A stretch of DNA of 64,000 bases, from NCBI RefSeq assembly GCF_001690705.1, contig NZ_LZGK01000011.1:186001-250000 (forward strand), given 5' to 3'. The notes under the pieces were generated by a model. It did not search any database. It was not told the DNA's origin and saw only the letters and a program-made list of their open reading frames with translations. The DNA comes from Gilliamella sp. wkB178 (GTDB taxonomy: Bacteria; Pseudomonadota; Gammaproteobacteria; Enterobacterales; Orbaceae). Each line of letters starts with the position of its first letter. Position 1 is the stretch's first letter. Positions 25,358 through 32,389 of this stretch are shown in pieces. The translations under genes were made by a program, and so were the position numbers.

Positions 25358-25838
25358 ACCTTTTTCCAAAAATCAAATCCGTTAATTGGACTATCTCCGT
25401 AAGTTTTGATTGAAGACTATATGCATTTCCTGATAGCGATTTCTTTTCTTTCTTATCAAAAATCCCATCTGATATAAATTCATTATGTTTACGACAGAAC
25501 TCTCCCAGTTCTGAAACCAATTCAGTAAATTTTTTAAGTAGATCATCATTATCGACATTATCTACATCGGGTAATTTCACAAACACACCGTTTTGATGAC
25601 GTGCTATTGCTTCTGTAATAACATTAGAATTGGCTTCTGCTTCCATTTCTAATATCATTCCCAACGTGATTTGTTGATCATTCCTATCTTTTCTCACTCT
25701 ATTTCGTAATGAGTTTTCAGTACCAGATTCAGGATCTAATCGTTTGGCCATTACACTGTATCCACCAGGATAAGATCGTATCAACTTATGCGTAGCGTCT
25801 ATAATGTCATCTGGAATTGGAAAATTTTTATTATCCAC
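25356..25838 (-). CDS. CII/YmfL-like phage regulator (CP76 family)
   Basis: 160 residues from a GTG at 25838 with AAGGAG five bases upstream. The N-terminal YPGGYSVMAKRLDPESGTENSLRNRVRKDR is a helix-turn-helix typical of PF06892 (CP76/YmfL). It is the second gene after PR, where CII-type activators sit. The C-terminal third is helical and may mediate oligomers. Confidence 0.78.
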   Translation of the reverse strand: MDNKNFPIPDDIIDATHKLIRSYPGGYSVMAKRLDPESGTENSLRNRVRKDRNDQQITLGMILEMEAEANSNVITEAIARHQNGVFVKLPDVDNVDNDDLLKKFTELVSELGEFCRKHNEFISDGIFDKKEKKSLSGNAYSLQSKLTEIVQLTDLIFGKR

Positions 25839-25871
25839 ATGAACTCCTTATTTTTTGTGGTTGTTCTGGTT

Positions 25872-26051
25872 CTAATCTCGATATAACTTAGGATCAACTC
25901 TTAACTCACCGTTTGTTATTTCTTGAATTCGATAAGCGTTTTTTTCTGGAATAATTTCTCCCCATTGAGAAATGGCTCCTCTTGAAAGGTTCAATATTCT
26001 AGCTAATGGAGTTACACCATTAAAATATTTTAAAACGATATTCTTTAACAT
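25872..26051 (-). CDS. Cro-like / YdaS-type regulator
   Basis: 59 residues from the ATG at 26051 (AGGAG nine bases before). The sequence starts MLKNIVLKYFNGVTPLARIL, and NLSRGAISQWGEIIPEKNAY is a helix-turn-helix with the YdaS/Cro character, followed by RIQEITNGELRVDPKLY, the usual C-terminal pattern of the family. It is the first gene of the early minus-strand operon, divergent from CI. Confidence 0.85.
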   Translation of the reverse strand: MLKNIVLKYFNGVTPLARILNLSRGAISQWGEIIPEKNAYRIQEITNGELRVDPKLYRD

Positions 26052-26065
26052 TTTTGGCTCCTGTT

Positions 26066-26130
26066 GTTTAGTTCTCTAAACTATATATGTTTATTTTTTT
26101 AAAGTCAACAAATGTTAAGATAACTAAACA
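26066..26130. promoter_or_regulatory. OR region with PR promoter
   Basis: Two operator dyads share GTTTAG-N4-CTAAAC: 26066-26081 (perfect) and 26113-26130 (GTTAAG-N4-CTAAAC). Between them is a minus-strand promoter with -35 TTGACT (26103-26108) and -10 TATAGT (26080-26085), spacer 17, which drives the Cro-like gene. CI starts at 26150 in the opposite direction, so this is the lysis-lysogeny switch. Confidence 0.8.
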
Positions 26131-26149
26131 TTTTTTATAGGTATAAATT

Positions 26150-26797
26150 ATGAATACACTTGGTTCAAGAATAAGAAAAAAAAGAACGGAACTTGGTCTG
26201 ACGCAAAGAGATCTTGCAAAAGCAATAAAAGGAGCTAATCATTCATCTGTTTCGCAATGGGAATCAGACACATCTACGCCTAGTGCTAAAAACTTATTTG
26301 ATTTATCAATTGCTCTTAATTGCGATTTTGCTTGGTTATTAAATGGTGGAATTGAATCCAATATAACCCCTGTTGAGCTAAAATCATACAAAGTACCACT
26401 AATAAGTTATGTTCAGGCCGGGATGTGGACAGAATCTTGTGAACTCCGTGATTCAACTGGATTTGAATATATTATGACATCATTAGAATTATCAGATAAA
26501 GCGTTTGCATTACAAATCAAGGGAGACTCAATGGAACCTGAATTCAAAGAAAGTGATGTCGTTATTATTGATCCTGCTGTTAAACCAACCCCTGGTGAAT
26601 TCGTTGTAGCAATGAATGGTGAATCCGAAGCCACGTTCAAAAAATATAGAGAACTGGGATATGATGAGCATGAAAGAATGCAATTTGAGCTTATTCCGTT
26701 AAATCCTGACTATACAATTATGAATTCATTAAAACAACAAATCAGAATTATCGGAACAATGGTTGAGCATAGAATATTTAGAAGGAAAAGGTCATGA
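26150..26797 (+). CDS. CI-like prophage repressor with LexA/S24 peptidase
   Basis: 215 residues. Residues 4-60 are an XRE helix-turn-helix (SRIRKKRTELGLTQRDLAKA...SSVSQWES). The S24 part has the Ala-Gly cleavage site in SYVQAGMW (about residue 88), Ser nucleophile in KGDSMEPEF (about 126) and Lys in ATFKKYREL (about 163). RecA-stimulated self-cleavage would induce the prophage after DNA damage. It is divergent from the Cro-like gene. Confidence 0.93.
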   Translation: MNTLGSRIRKKRTELGLTQRDLAKAIKGANHSSVSQWESDTSTPSAKNLFDLSIALNCDFAWLLNGGIESNITPVELKSYKVPLISYVQAGMWTESCELRDSTGFEYIMTSLELSDKAFALQIKGDSMEPEFKESDVVIIDPAVKPTPGEFVVAMNGESEATFKKYRELGYDEHERMQFELIPLNPDYTIMNSLKQQIRIIGTMVEHRIFRRKRS

Positions 26798-27021
26798 TAC
26801 ATAATAAATCTATCTGCGTTTTTTTATTGATTTGCATTAGTGGTATGTCTTATGCGGATTGGAAGGTAATGGAAGATGGAGAAAAAGAAATATCTGCAAG
26901 CATAACAGCGAAGAAAGCAAGTGAAAAAAATACTGTAATGACTATCGGCTGTACTGATATTTTTGCTGTTAATGATAATGGTGATCATATCGTCACAGAC
27001 ATAGAAAAAACTTGTAAGTAA
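26794..27021 (+). CDS. Small secreted protein co-transcribed with CI
   Basis: 75 residues. An N-terminal signal peptide (MIHNKSICVFLLICISGMSYA, cleavage probably after SYA) precedes a 54-residue charged mature part with two cysteines (IGCTD and KTCK) able to form a disulfide. It overlaps CI by four bases (ATGA), so it would be made in the lysogen. Its role may be lysogenic conversion or exclusion, but no family is recognised. Confidence 0.65.
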   Translation: MIHNKSICVFLLICISGMSYADWKVMEDGEKEISASITAKKASEKNTVMTIGCTDIFAVNDNGDHIVTDIEKTCK

Positions 27022-27110
27022 AAATAACTATTTAACATAGTAAGCACGATGTAACCTCTCCTTTCTGTTCACATATCTAAATTATTTTTGGTCATTTATT
27101 TAAAATAATA

Positions 27111-27201
27111 TTGACTTATTTGTTTAGTTATCTAAAATTAAAGGCAATTAATTTTACATTGCTCTTTAAAAATCAAAACAACTAATTATTTGTTCGTTTT
27201 G
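27111..27201 (+). promoter_or_regulatory. PL/OL promoter with operator and boxA-like nut site
   Basis: A plus-strand promoter has -35 TTGACT (27111-27116) and -10 TAAAAT (27133-27138), spacer 16. The third operator copy, TGTTTAG-N4-CTAAAA (27121-27137), fills the spacer. Downstream, TTGCTCTTTAAAAA (27159-27172) matches the boxA consensus GCTCTTTAA, and CAAAAC...GTTTTG (27174-27201) can form an imperfect hairpin in the boxB position. This is the start of the opposite-arm operon. Confidence 0.7.
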
Positions 27202-27397
27202 TCAGTTCGTCAAATTTAAAGCACGATTCTGACTCCATGTATTCTATGGCTGAAATTGGATAACCACAGGTTAAACACGAGATACTTTTGACAAAGATAG
27301 CTTCATCTTTGGGATTCATTTTGGGTTCATATTCAAATAAATACTCGTTACCTTGGCATATAACGCAACTGTGTTTTAACGTTTCAACTTTACTCAT
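27182..27397 (-). CDS. Small zinc-ribbon-like protein
   Basis: 71 residues starting MSKVETLKHSCVICQGN. Two CxxC pairs (CVIC and CLTC), about 25 residues apart, suggest a zinc ribbon. It is on the minus strand between PL and the first arm gene, so the PL transcript is antisense to it. A TATAAT occurs in its upstream palindromic AT-rich region (about 27420-27450). Function unknown. Confidence 0.6.
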   Translation of the reverse strand: MSKVETLKHSCVICQGNEYLFEYEPKMNPKDEAIFVKSISCLTCGYPISAIEYMESESCFKFDELTKRTNN

Positions 27398-27511
27398 GAT
27401 GAGTGACTCAATTAATTAGTAATTATTTATTATAATAAATAACTGTATATAATCACAGTTATTTTGATAAATTGTTTTGATTATCAACTTACGAAGTGGA
27501 GTACCATCGTA

Positions 27512-27543
27512 CGCTCGTGGAGTGCAGACCAGAGCGTTTTTTT
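27512..27543 (+). promoter_or_regulatory. Conserved-loop hairpin H4 with T-run (attenuator-like)
   Basis: Stem CGCTC(G)TGG / CCAGAGCG with loop AGTGCAGA, identical to H1 and H2, followed by seven T. The single bulged G is the only mismatch. With its T-run it looks like an intrinsic terminator in the leader of the plus-strand arm, 70 bases before the first gene. Confidence 0.65.
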
Positions 27544-27550
27544 AATAATT

Positions 27551-27576
27551 TGTGGGGCTAATGCAGTAGCTCCACA
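27551..27576 (+). promoter_or_regulatory. Hairpin H5 in the arm leader
   Basis: Ten-bp stem TGTGGGGCTA / TAGCTCCACA (one G-U pair) with loop ATGCAG. It follows H4 by seven bases and lies before the TGTGGAGTG ribosome-binding element of the next gene. The loop matches the family core TGCAG. Confidence 0.6.
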
Positions 27577-27613
27577 AAATAGAAATTAATTTACAACATG
27601 TGTGGAGTGAAAA

Positions 27614-28366
27614 ATGACAGATAAAACATTAAAGGAATTGTTGCAAGAAGGTGTAGAACGTTTTAATAACAGTGGTAAACCAACAACAATAATTGATAAT
27701 GCAATAGAAAAACTATTCAAAGACATAATCGATAGTGAATTTCGCTCTTATGGAAATTTTGGTGAAATAGTAAGAGATGCAGTAAAAAAAGCATTACCAG
27801 CCAATATTCAAGATATCATTTCCCTTCCTAAATATAATCAATTGATTGTTAATTCTCTTCAACAACAATGGCTGTCATCAGGTGTTGAACAACATTTTGT
27901 AGACAAAGCGACAAACCTGCTTAACGACATAATTAATGAATACCCTATACCTGAATATATTTATCTATCTGATTTACTGGAAGCGTTTGTTGAGGAATAC
28001 GTCGAGGATGCAGAGGAGGAAAGGTGGGACAGACCAGACATCCGGCTTGAGGTAAGTGATTATGATAGTGGTCATATTCGTGTCTATTTTGATAAGAAAC
28101 CTGGAGCTAACAGAAGCTGTTACTCGCTGGACAACATTCTCGCTTGTTCCCGTTTAGACGAAAAAGTAATAGATAAATTAGAGCTAAATGAATGTGAAGT
28201 TTATAAAGTTTATTCAGCCAAAATTGATGGTGACTGCATAGGTAAATTATTACAACCAACCAATACAAAATATCAAAACTTAATTATTGCTCTTTATTAT
28301 GGTCAATCAAAACTAGTATTTGACTGTGACGTAGATGACATTGTTTACCCGAATGATTGCGATTAA
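27614..28366 (+). CDS. Unrecognised arm protein, acidic
   Basis: 250 residues starting MTDKTLKELLQEGVERFNNSG; the start follows GTGGAGTG by a short spacer. Residues 1-115 are mostly helical (AIEKLFKDIIDSEFRSYGNFGEIVRDAVKKAL); the middle (LLEAFVEEYVEDAEEERWDRPD) is very acidic; the C-terminal part is beta-rich. No family is recognised. It is the first gene behind PL. Confidence 0.55.
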   Translation: MTDKTLKELLQEGVERFNNSGKPTTIIDNAIEKLFKDIIDSEFRSYGNFGEIVRDAVKKALPANIQDIISLPKYNQLIVNSLQQQWLSSGVEQHFVDKATNLLNDIINEYPIPEYIYLSDLLEAFVEEYVEDAEEERWDRPDIRLEVSDYDSGHIRVYFDKKPGANRSCYSLDNILACSRLDEKVIDKLELNECEVYKVYSAKIDGDCIGKLLQPTNTKYQNLIIALYYGQSKLVFDCDVDDIVYPNDCD

Positions 28367-28372
28367 TTGAAT

Positions 28373-28390
28373 ATCTTATTGCAGAAAGAT
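28373..28390 (+). promoter_or_regulatory. Conserved-loop hairpin H6 (DGQHR gene leader)
   Basis: Stem ATCTT / AAGAT with loop ATTGCAGA, followed 13 bases later by GTGGAGTATTAAT and the ATG of the next gene. Confidence 0.55.
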
Positions 28391-28413
28391 TAAATGAAAA
28401 GTGGAGTATTAAT

Positions 28414-29460
28414 ATGAGCATTGAAACCGTAACATTAGATAATTTTATTAAAGTCCCTTGTTTTCGTTATTTTCAAGCTGGGCGACTATTTTATAGCGTC
28501 ACGCTGCCAATGAATCAGCTAGAAAAGTTTTTAAGTATTGATAATGAATTCGATGTTCTTAAACGTTCACAGCGCATTGTTGATAAAAGTAGAGTTAAAA
28601 AATTAATTAATTACCTTGAAAAAGATAAATTTATACTTCCGTCTTTAACTGGTTTTATTGATGGGGATTGTCAATTTAAAGAGTATGGAAAAGATTCAGG
28701 AATCGGTTTTCTTGAGCTATCTCTTGATTGTGTGATCAAGTTATTTGATGGACAACATCGAGCAAGTGGGATTGTTTCAGCCTGTAAGAAATCTTACGAA
28801 CTAAGATATAAACTTCAAAAAAGTAGCATAACGTTAAATTTAACAAACTCTTTAACATTACAAGAGCGTCAGCAGTTTTTTTCAGATATTAACACTAATG
28901 TATCAAAACCAAGCATCTCCTTAAGCAGTGTTTACAACCAACAAGACTCAAGGTCTGTATTTGCAACCAAAATCATTGATTGGTTACGCATGACGAACAT
29001 CATTGAATACGAAAAAAATGTTATTAGCAAAGATGAAAAATTTAAGGCTTTTACTTTCAAATCATTTGTCGATTCAGTAACTAAAGCCTTTGGACTGAAA
29101 AAAAATACAGATATAACGCCAGACTTATTAGCGCAAGGTGAAATTATTTATAAGGCATGGTCCTCAAAATTTCACTGGGTAGATTCTATTGATATCAGTT
29201 ACCAAAAGCAAAACACATTAAACTACCACAACCTAATGATAATTATTATTGGTGATGTTACCAAAAGATTATTAGAAAAACACAGTGCTTATGATGTAAG
29301 TAAAAAAATTGAAGATAGCACCTTTGATTACCTCACTCTATTTAGAATTACAGATTTATATGATGTTTGTGTCGATAAAGAAACCAACAGAGTTAAGCTC
29401 GATGCAGATTCAAAATACAAGGCTATAGATAGGCTTTTATACGCCTTAGATGATAAGTGA
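28414..29460 (+). CDS. DGQHR-domain protein, DndB-like
   Basis: 348 residues from the ATG at 28414 (GTGGAGTATTAAT before it). The DGQHR motif (KLFDGQHRASGI, about residue 112) and QQFFSDINTNVSKPS (about 153) define the DGQHR/DndB family, whose best-known member controls DNA phosphorothioation clusters. No other dnd genes are nearby, so a sulfur-modification role is not shown; the domain also occurs alone in prophages. Confidence 0.78.
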   Translation: MSIETVTLDNFIKVPCFRYFQAGRLFYSVTLPMNQLEKFLSIDNEFDVLKRSQRIVDKSRVKKLINYLEKDKFILPSLTGFIDGDCQFKEYGKDSGIGFLELSLDCVIKLFDGQHRASGIVSACKKSYELRYKLQKSSITLNLTNSLTLQERQQFFSDINTNVSKPSISLSSVYNQQDSRSVFATKIIDWLRMTNIIEYEKNVISKDEKFKAFTFKSFVDSVTKAFGLKKNTDITPDLLAQGEIIYKAWSSKFHWVDSIDISYQKQNTLNYHNLMIIIIGDVTKRLLEKHSAYDVSKKIEDSTFDYLTLFRITDLYDVCVDKETNRVKLDADSKYKAIDRLLYALDDK

Positions 29461-29481
29461 AAGCTAGTTTGATTAATTAAA

Positions 29482-29501
29482 TATCTTTGTGCAGAAAGAT
29501 A
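29482..29501 (+). promoter_or_regulatory. Conserved-loop hairpin H7 (rdgC leader)
   Basis: Six-bp stem TATCTT / AAGATA with loop TGTGCAGA; GTGGAGTATTAAAA and the rdgC ATG follow. Its surroundings resemble H6. Confidence 0.6.
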
Positions 29502-29525
29502 AAATAAAAATGTGGAGTATTAAAA

Positions 29526-30410
29526 ATGTTTTTTAAAAAACTAATTGTTTATCAATTTAACAACGACAGTACTATTAACAACCTTAATAATGAAATATTG
29601 ACCAAGTTATCATTTACACCATGTGGACCATTGGATTCTATCAAGCAAGGTTTTGTATCAGTTACTGATGATGATTTATTAAAACTAGATATCCAAGGTC
29701 ACTCTTTGTTAAAAGTACGAACTGAAAGTAAAATCATTCCTAGTTCTGTTATTAAGAAAAAAACATCTGAACGAATTGAGCATTTAGAACAACAGTTTGG
29801 ACGTAAAGTAACTAGAAGTGAAAAGCAAACGTTAAAAGATGAAGTTATAGCTGACTTATTGTCTGTTGCATTCACTAAAGATCAATACACCTATATTTGG
29901 ATTAATCATCAAGATCAATTCATAGCAATCGAAACATCTAGTTTTAAAGTGGCTGAAAATATTTTGTCATTAATTAGAAAAGAACTAGGCCAATTATCTT
30001 TAACACCACTTCATACTGAAAAACCTGTAGCCCCATTTTTTAAAGGATGGGTTTTAAATGACAGTTCCCCTACTAACTTTTTTATCCTTAATGATGCGGT
30101 ATTAACAGATCCGCTAGAAAGCAATGGAAAAATTAAACTCATAGACGAAAATTTAACAGCCGATGAAGTAAAAAGTTATCTTAATTCAGGTCGTGAAATC
30201 AAGTCATTATCGTTTTCATATCAACAGCGAACAGTCTTTACAGTAAATACCGAGTTAGTTTTTTCTAAGATTAATTATTCATCTGAAATGCTAGATGAAA
30301 ATTGCGATATTTCACCTGATGATAAAGCTAAACGAATAGAAGCAGATTTTTATTTGGTTGCTAATGAATTAACTAAGTTGATTAATGATTTTACTAGGTC
30401 CTTGCAATAA
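29526..30410 (+). CDS. rdgC: RdgC-like recombination-associated protein
   Basis: 294 residues. RdgC family features: start MFFKKLIVYQF, early FTPCGPLDSIKQGFVS, LLKVRTESKIIPSSVIKK, and REIKSLSFSYQQRTVFTV near the end. RdgC forms a ring around double-stranded DNA and inhibits RecA. Phage copies are known in lambdoid early arms. Compared with the chromosomal protein of about 303 residues, the length is normal. Confidence 0.9.
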   Translation: MFFKKLIVYQFNNDSTINNLNNEILTKLSFTPCGPLDSIKQGFVSVTDDDLLKLDIQGHSLLKVRTESKIIPSSVIKKKTSERIEHLEQQFGRKVTRSEKQTLKDEVIADLLSVAFTKDQYTYIWINHQDQFIAIETSSFKVAENILSLIRKELGQLSLTPLHTEKPVAPFFKGWVLNDSSPTNFFILNDAVLTDPLESNGKIKLIDENLTADEVKSYLNSGREIKSLSFSYQQRTVFTVNTELVFSKINYSSEMLDENCDISPDDKAKRIEADFYLVANELTKLINDFTRSLQ

Positions 30411-30496
30411 AAAAAGCGTCTGGTATATGCGCCGATAATTAGCGGTGACCATTTCCCACTAATTTGAAATATACAAGCCTAATAGTCCTATTCCAT

Positions 30497-30514
30497 TGTG
30501 GTAGTTGCGCCACA
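30497..30514 (+). promoter_or_regulatory. Degenerate member of the leader hairpin family
   Basis: Stem TGTGG / CCACA with loop TAGTTGCG in the leader of the exonuclease gene. Only the GTTGC part of the loop resembles the other copies. The rest of the 175-base gap (30411-30586) holds no gene. Confidence 0.3.
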
Positions 30515-30586
30515 GGCGACAGAGCGACAATTACTTAATGTAGAAAAACAAGTTTGAGGTGATTAATGAAAAAAGGAGAAATTGTT

Positions 30587-31192
30587 ATGACAATTAATAC
30601 AGTTATTATTGATATTGAAACACTAGATACAGCACCCACCGCTGTCATATTATCGATCGGCGCATTTGCGTTTGATAGATTTAATTTAAATGGAACTATT
30701 GAAAATATAAAAAATTCAAGCATTGAGGAAAATGAAGGACTTTATCATCTGTATTATGTTTGTAATTTAAATGAACAATTAGTTTCGTCAAAAAGGACAA
30801 TTAGTCAATCAACACTGGATTGGTGGAGAAGACAATCATCTGAGAATAATAAACACATATTCCTTAACCATAATAGCCAAAATTTGGAAAAAGTCCTTAA
30901 CGCGCTGCTTGATAAAATGAATGAATGGAAAAGACTTAGTGATAACTTTCGATTTTATTTCCGTGGTACCGACTTTGATCCTGTAATTATAAAAAATGCA
31001 TTCAGTGAATACGGATTACCAACCCCTTGGGAATATTATAATGTTAGAGATGTTCGCACCTATATTGATGCTCTTAGTGGAGATGACAGCGGTTATCTTG
31101 ACGGACATAAACTATCATTTAATTATATAAAACATAATTCATTGCATGATGCTATGAGAGATGCCGAACAAATGTGTGCGGCTGCAGAATAA
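30587..31192 (+). CDS. DnaQ-like 3'-5' exonuclease (exoVIII/Rv2179c-type)
   Basis: 201 residues from the ATG at 30587 (AAGGAG nine bases before); an ATG at 30566 after GAGGTG is also possible. DnaQ motifs: TVIIDIETLD near the start (Exo I), GTDFDPVII around the middle (Exo II) and HNSLHDAMRDAEQM near the end (Exo III). A TLDWWRRQS segment is typical of the Rv2179c-like phage group. Probably a nuclease of phage recombination or RNA turnover. Confidence 0.82.
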   Translation: MTINTVIIDIETLDTAPTAVILSIGAFAFDRFNLNGTIENIKNSSIEENEGLYHLYYVCNLNEQLVSSKRTISQSTLDWWRRQSSENNKHIFLNHNSQNLEKVLNALLDKMNEWKRLSDNFRFYFRGTDFDPVIIKNAFSEYGLPTPWEYYNVRDVRTYIDALSGDDSGYLDGHKLSFNYIKHNSLHDAMRDAEQMCAAAE

Positions 31193-31204
31193 CATTAAAC
31201 AAAC

Positions 31205-31227
31205 ATCGTTAAGTTGCAGATAACGAT
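31205..31227 (+). promoter_or_regulatory. Conserved-loop hairpin H8 (PrtN-like gene leader)
   Basis: Seven-bp stem ATCGTTA / TAACGAT with loop AGTTGCAGA, then GTGGAGTATTAAAA and the ATG at 31249. The stem sequence differs from all others while the loop core TGCAGA is kept. Confidence 0.6.
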
Positions 31228-31248
31228 AGTAAAAGTGGAGTATTAAAA

Positions 31249-31503
31249 ATGAATACAGTATTTTTATTGATGGCCGAATTTAACACACCAACAATCCCTC
31301 TATCACAAATTGCTGAAAAATATTTAGGCATGACAATAGCAACAGCAAATAAAAAAGCTAATTGTGGCGAGCTTGCTTTACCCTCTTTTAGATTAGATCA
31401 GGGACAAAAAGCACCCAGAATCGTGCATATCCAAGATTTAGCCGACTACATTGATGAAAAGCGTCTTGAAGCAAAAAAGGAGCTTGAATATATAAATAAG
31501 TGA
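31249..31503 (+). CDS. PrtN-type pyocin activator / excision-control protein
   Basis: 84 residues. LMAEFNTPTIPLSQIAEKYLGMTIATANKKA is the PF11112 (PrtN) helix-turn-helix, followed by LPSFRLDQGQKAPRIVHIQDLADYID, a highly typical ending. In prophages this protein usually sits by the integrase as an excisionase-like or arm-terminal gene. Here the integrase is not adjacent. The stop codon lies in the terminator stem. Confidence 0.88.
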   Translation: MNTVFLLMAEFNTPTIPLSQIAEKYLGMTIATANKKANCGELALPSFRLDQGQKAPRIVHIQDLADYIDEKRLEAKKELEYINK

Positions 31504-31525
31504 AGGAATCCTTCACTTATTTTTT
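31494..31525 (+). terminator. Strong terminator of the plus-strand arm
   Basis: Perfect 13-bp stem AAATAAGTGAAGG / CCTTCACTTATTT with loop AAT followed by T-run; the stem overlaps the last codons of the PrtN-like gene. Confidence 0.9.
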
Positions 31526-31530
31526 AATGC

Positions 31531-31680
31531 TTAAGCTCTTACTAAAAAAGCCCAAGCCTCATAACCGTAATCTTTAGCATATAGAACCTTATTGGAACTA
31601 CCTCTAACTTTACGATGCGGACAAAAAATCCATTTAAAACCTGCAGGAGCAGGACCTTTAGGTATTTTGCGTAATGGCAT
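31531..31680 (-). CDS. 49-residue conserved-looking phage protein
   Basis: Runs MPLRKIPKGPAPAGFKWIFC and then HRKVRGSSNKVLY, ending DYGYEAWAFLVRA. It has a strong AAGGAGGTGA ribosome-binding site (nine bases before the ATG at 31680). Its compact composition with aromatic residues and a basic core suggests a real small gene. It is transcribed against the PrtN arm. No function known. Confidence 0.6.
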   Translation of the reverse strand: MPLRKIPKGPAPAGFKWIFCPHRKVRGSSNKVLYAKDYGYEAWAFLVRA

Positions 31681-31826
31681 TCATAGTCACCTCCTTAAGG
31701 GAAGAGATTTTTTCCTTGCAAATCATTACAATCTGTATTATTGTGTCAGATGTCTAATGTAAGTCGACAAGGTGATGATACTTCCCGTATTATCATCTTT
31801 TTGTGTATAAGCCCTTCTGATTGCAG

Positions 31827-32369
31827 TCAAAAGGGTTTTATCTTTTGTATCCTTTGTTTTTGAACATATGCAGCATCATAAGAAACACCGCATAAATCAG
31901 CTATTTCATTTTCAGATAAATAATGTAAGCGCGAATCTTGCACAGGAACCAATAATTCACCAGCAAAACATTTAGCCTGCCATTCACTATCTTCTATAGT
32001 CTTTATAACCCCGTTATCAGTCATATTCCTAGCAAATAATGGTATATTTCTGTGTAACAAATTATGCCCCAACTCATGGGCAGCAGTCATCCTATCCCGA
32101 CCATTTCCTGCAATTGCCCCCTCATATATATCTTCTCGAAGGCAAATAACATTCTGATCTGGATAAGTTAATCCATGATTACTCCCCATTTCCTCAATAT
32201 CCAAAACTTCTAACCTAAAATTAGGATCTAAACGAGGTAACGCAAATTCTAAAAATTCCATAATAGGAAAATAAGGTTGCTCAATTTTTAAAATTGTTCT
32301 TAGCTCATTTGCAATCTTTCTTAATTGAACAATATTTTTTGCAGGTACTTTTACACTATATCCACTCAA
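31827..32369 (-). CDS. ImmA/IrrE-type metallopeptidase
   Basis: 180 residues. The zinc motif HELGH (AAHELGHNLLHR, about residue 92) and the C-terminal region (WQAKCFAGELLVPVQDSRL) define the ImmA/IrrE (DUF955) family. It follows the XRE gene by 20 bases. In mobile elements ImmA cleaves its paired repressor after a stress signal. A + strand hairpin at about 31771-31805 lies downstream; nothing else is seen there. Confidence 0.9.
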   Translation of the reverse strand: MSGYSVKVPAKNIVQLRKIANELRTILKIEQPYFPIMEFLEFALPRLDPNFRLEVLDIEEMGSNHGLTYPDQNVICLREDIYEGAIAGNGRDRMTAAHELGHNLLHRNIPLFARNMTDNGVIKTIEDSEWQAKCFAGELLVPVQDSRLHYLSENEIADLCGVSYDAAYVQKQRIQKIKPF

Positions 32370-32389
32370 AACAAGTCTCCTACTATCCT

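Noticed and set aside
31178-31190. TGCAGA near the end of the exonuclease gene
   Set aside because: No stem around it and it lies in coding sequence.
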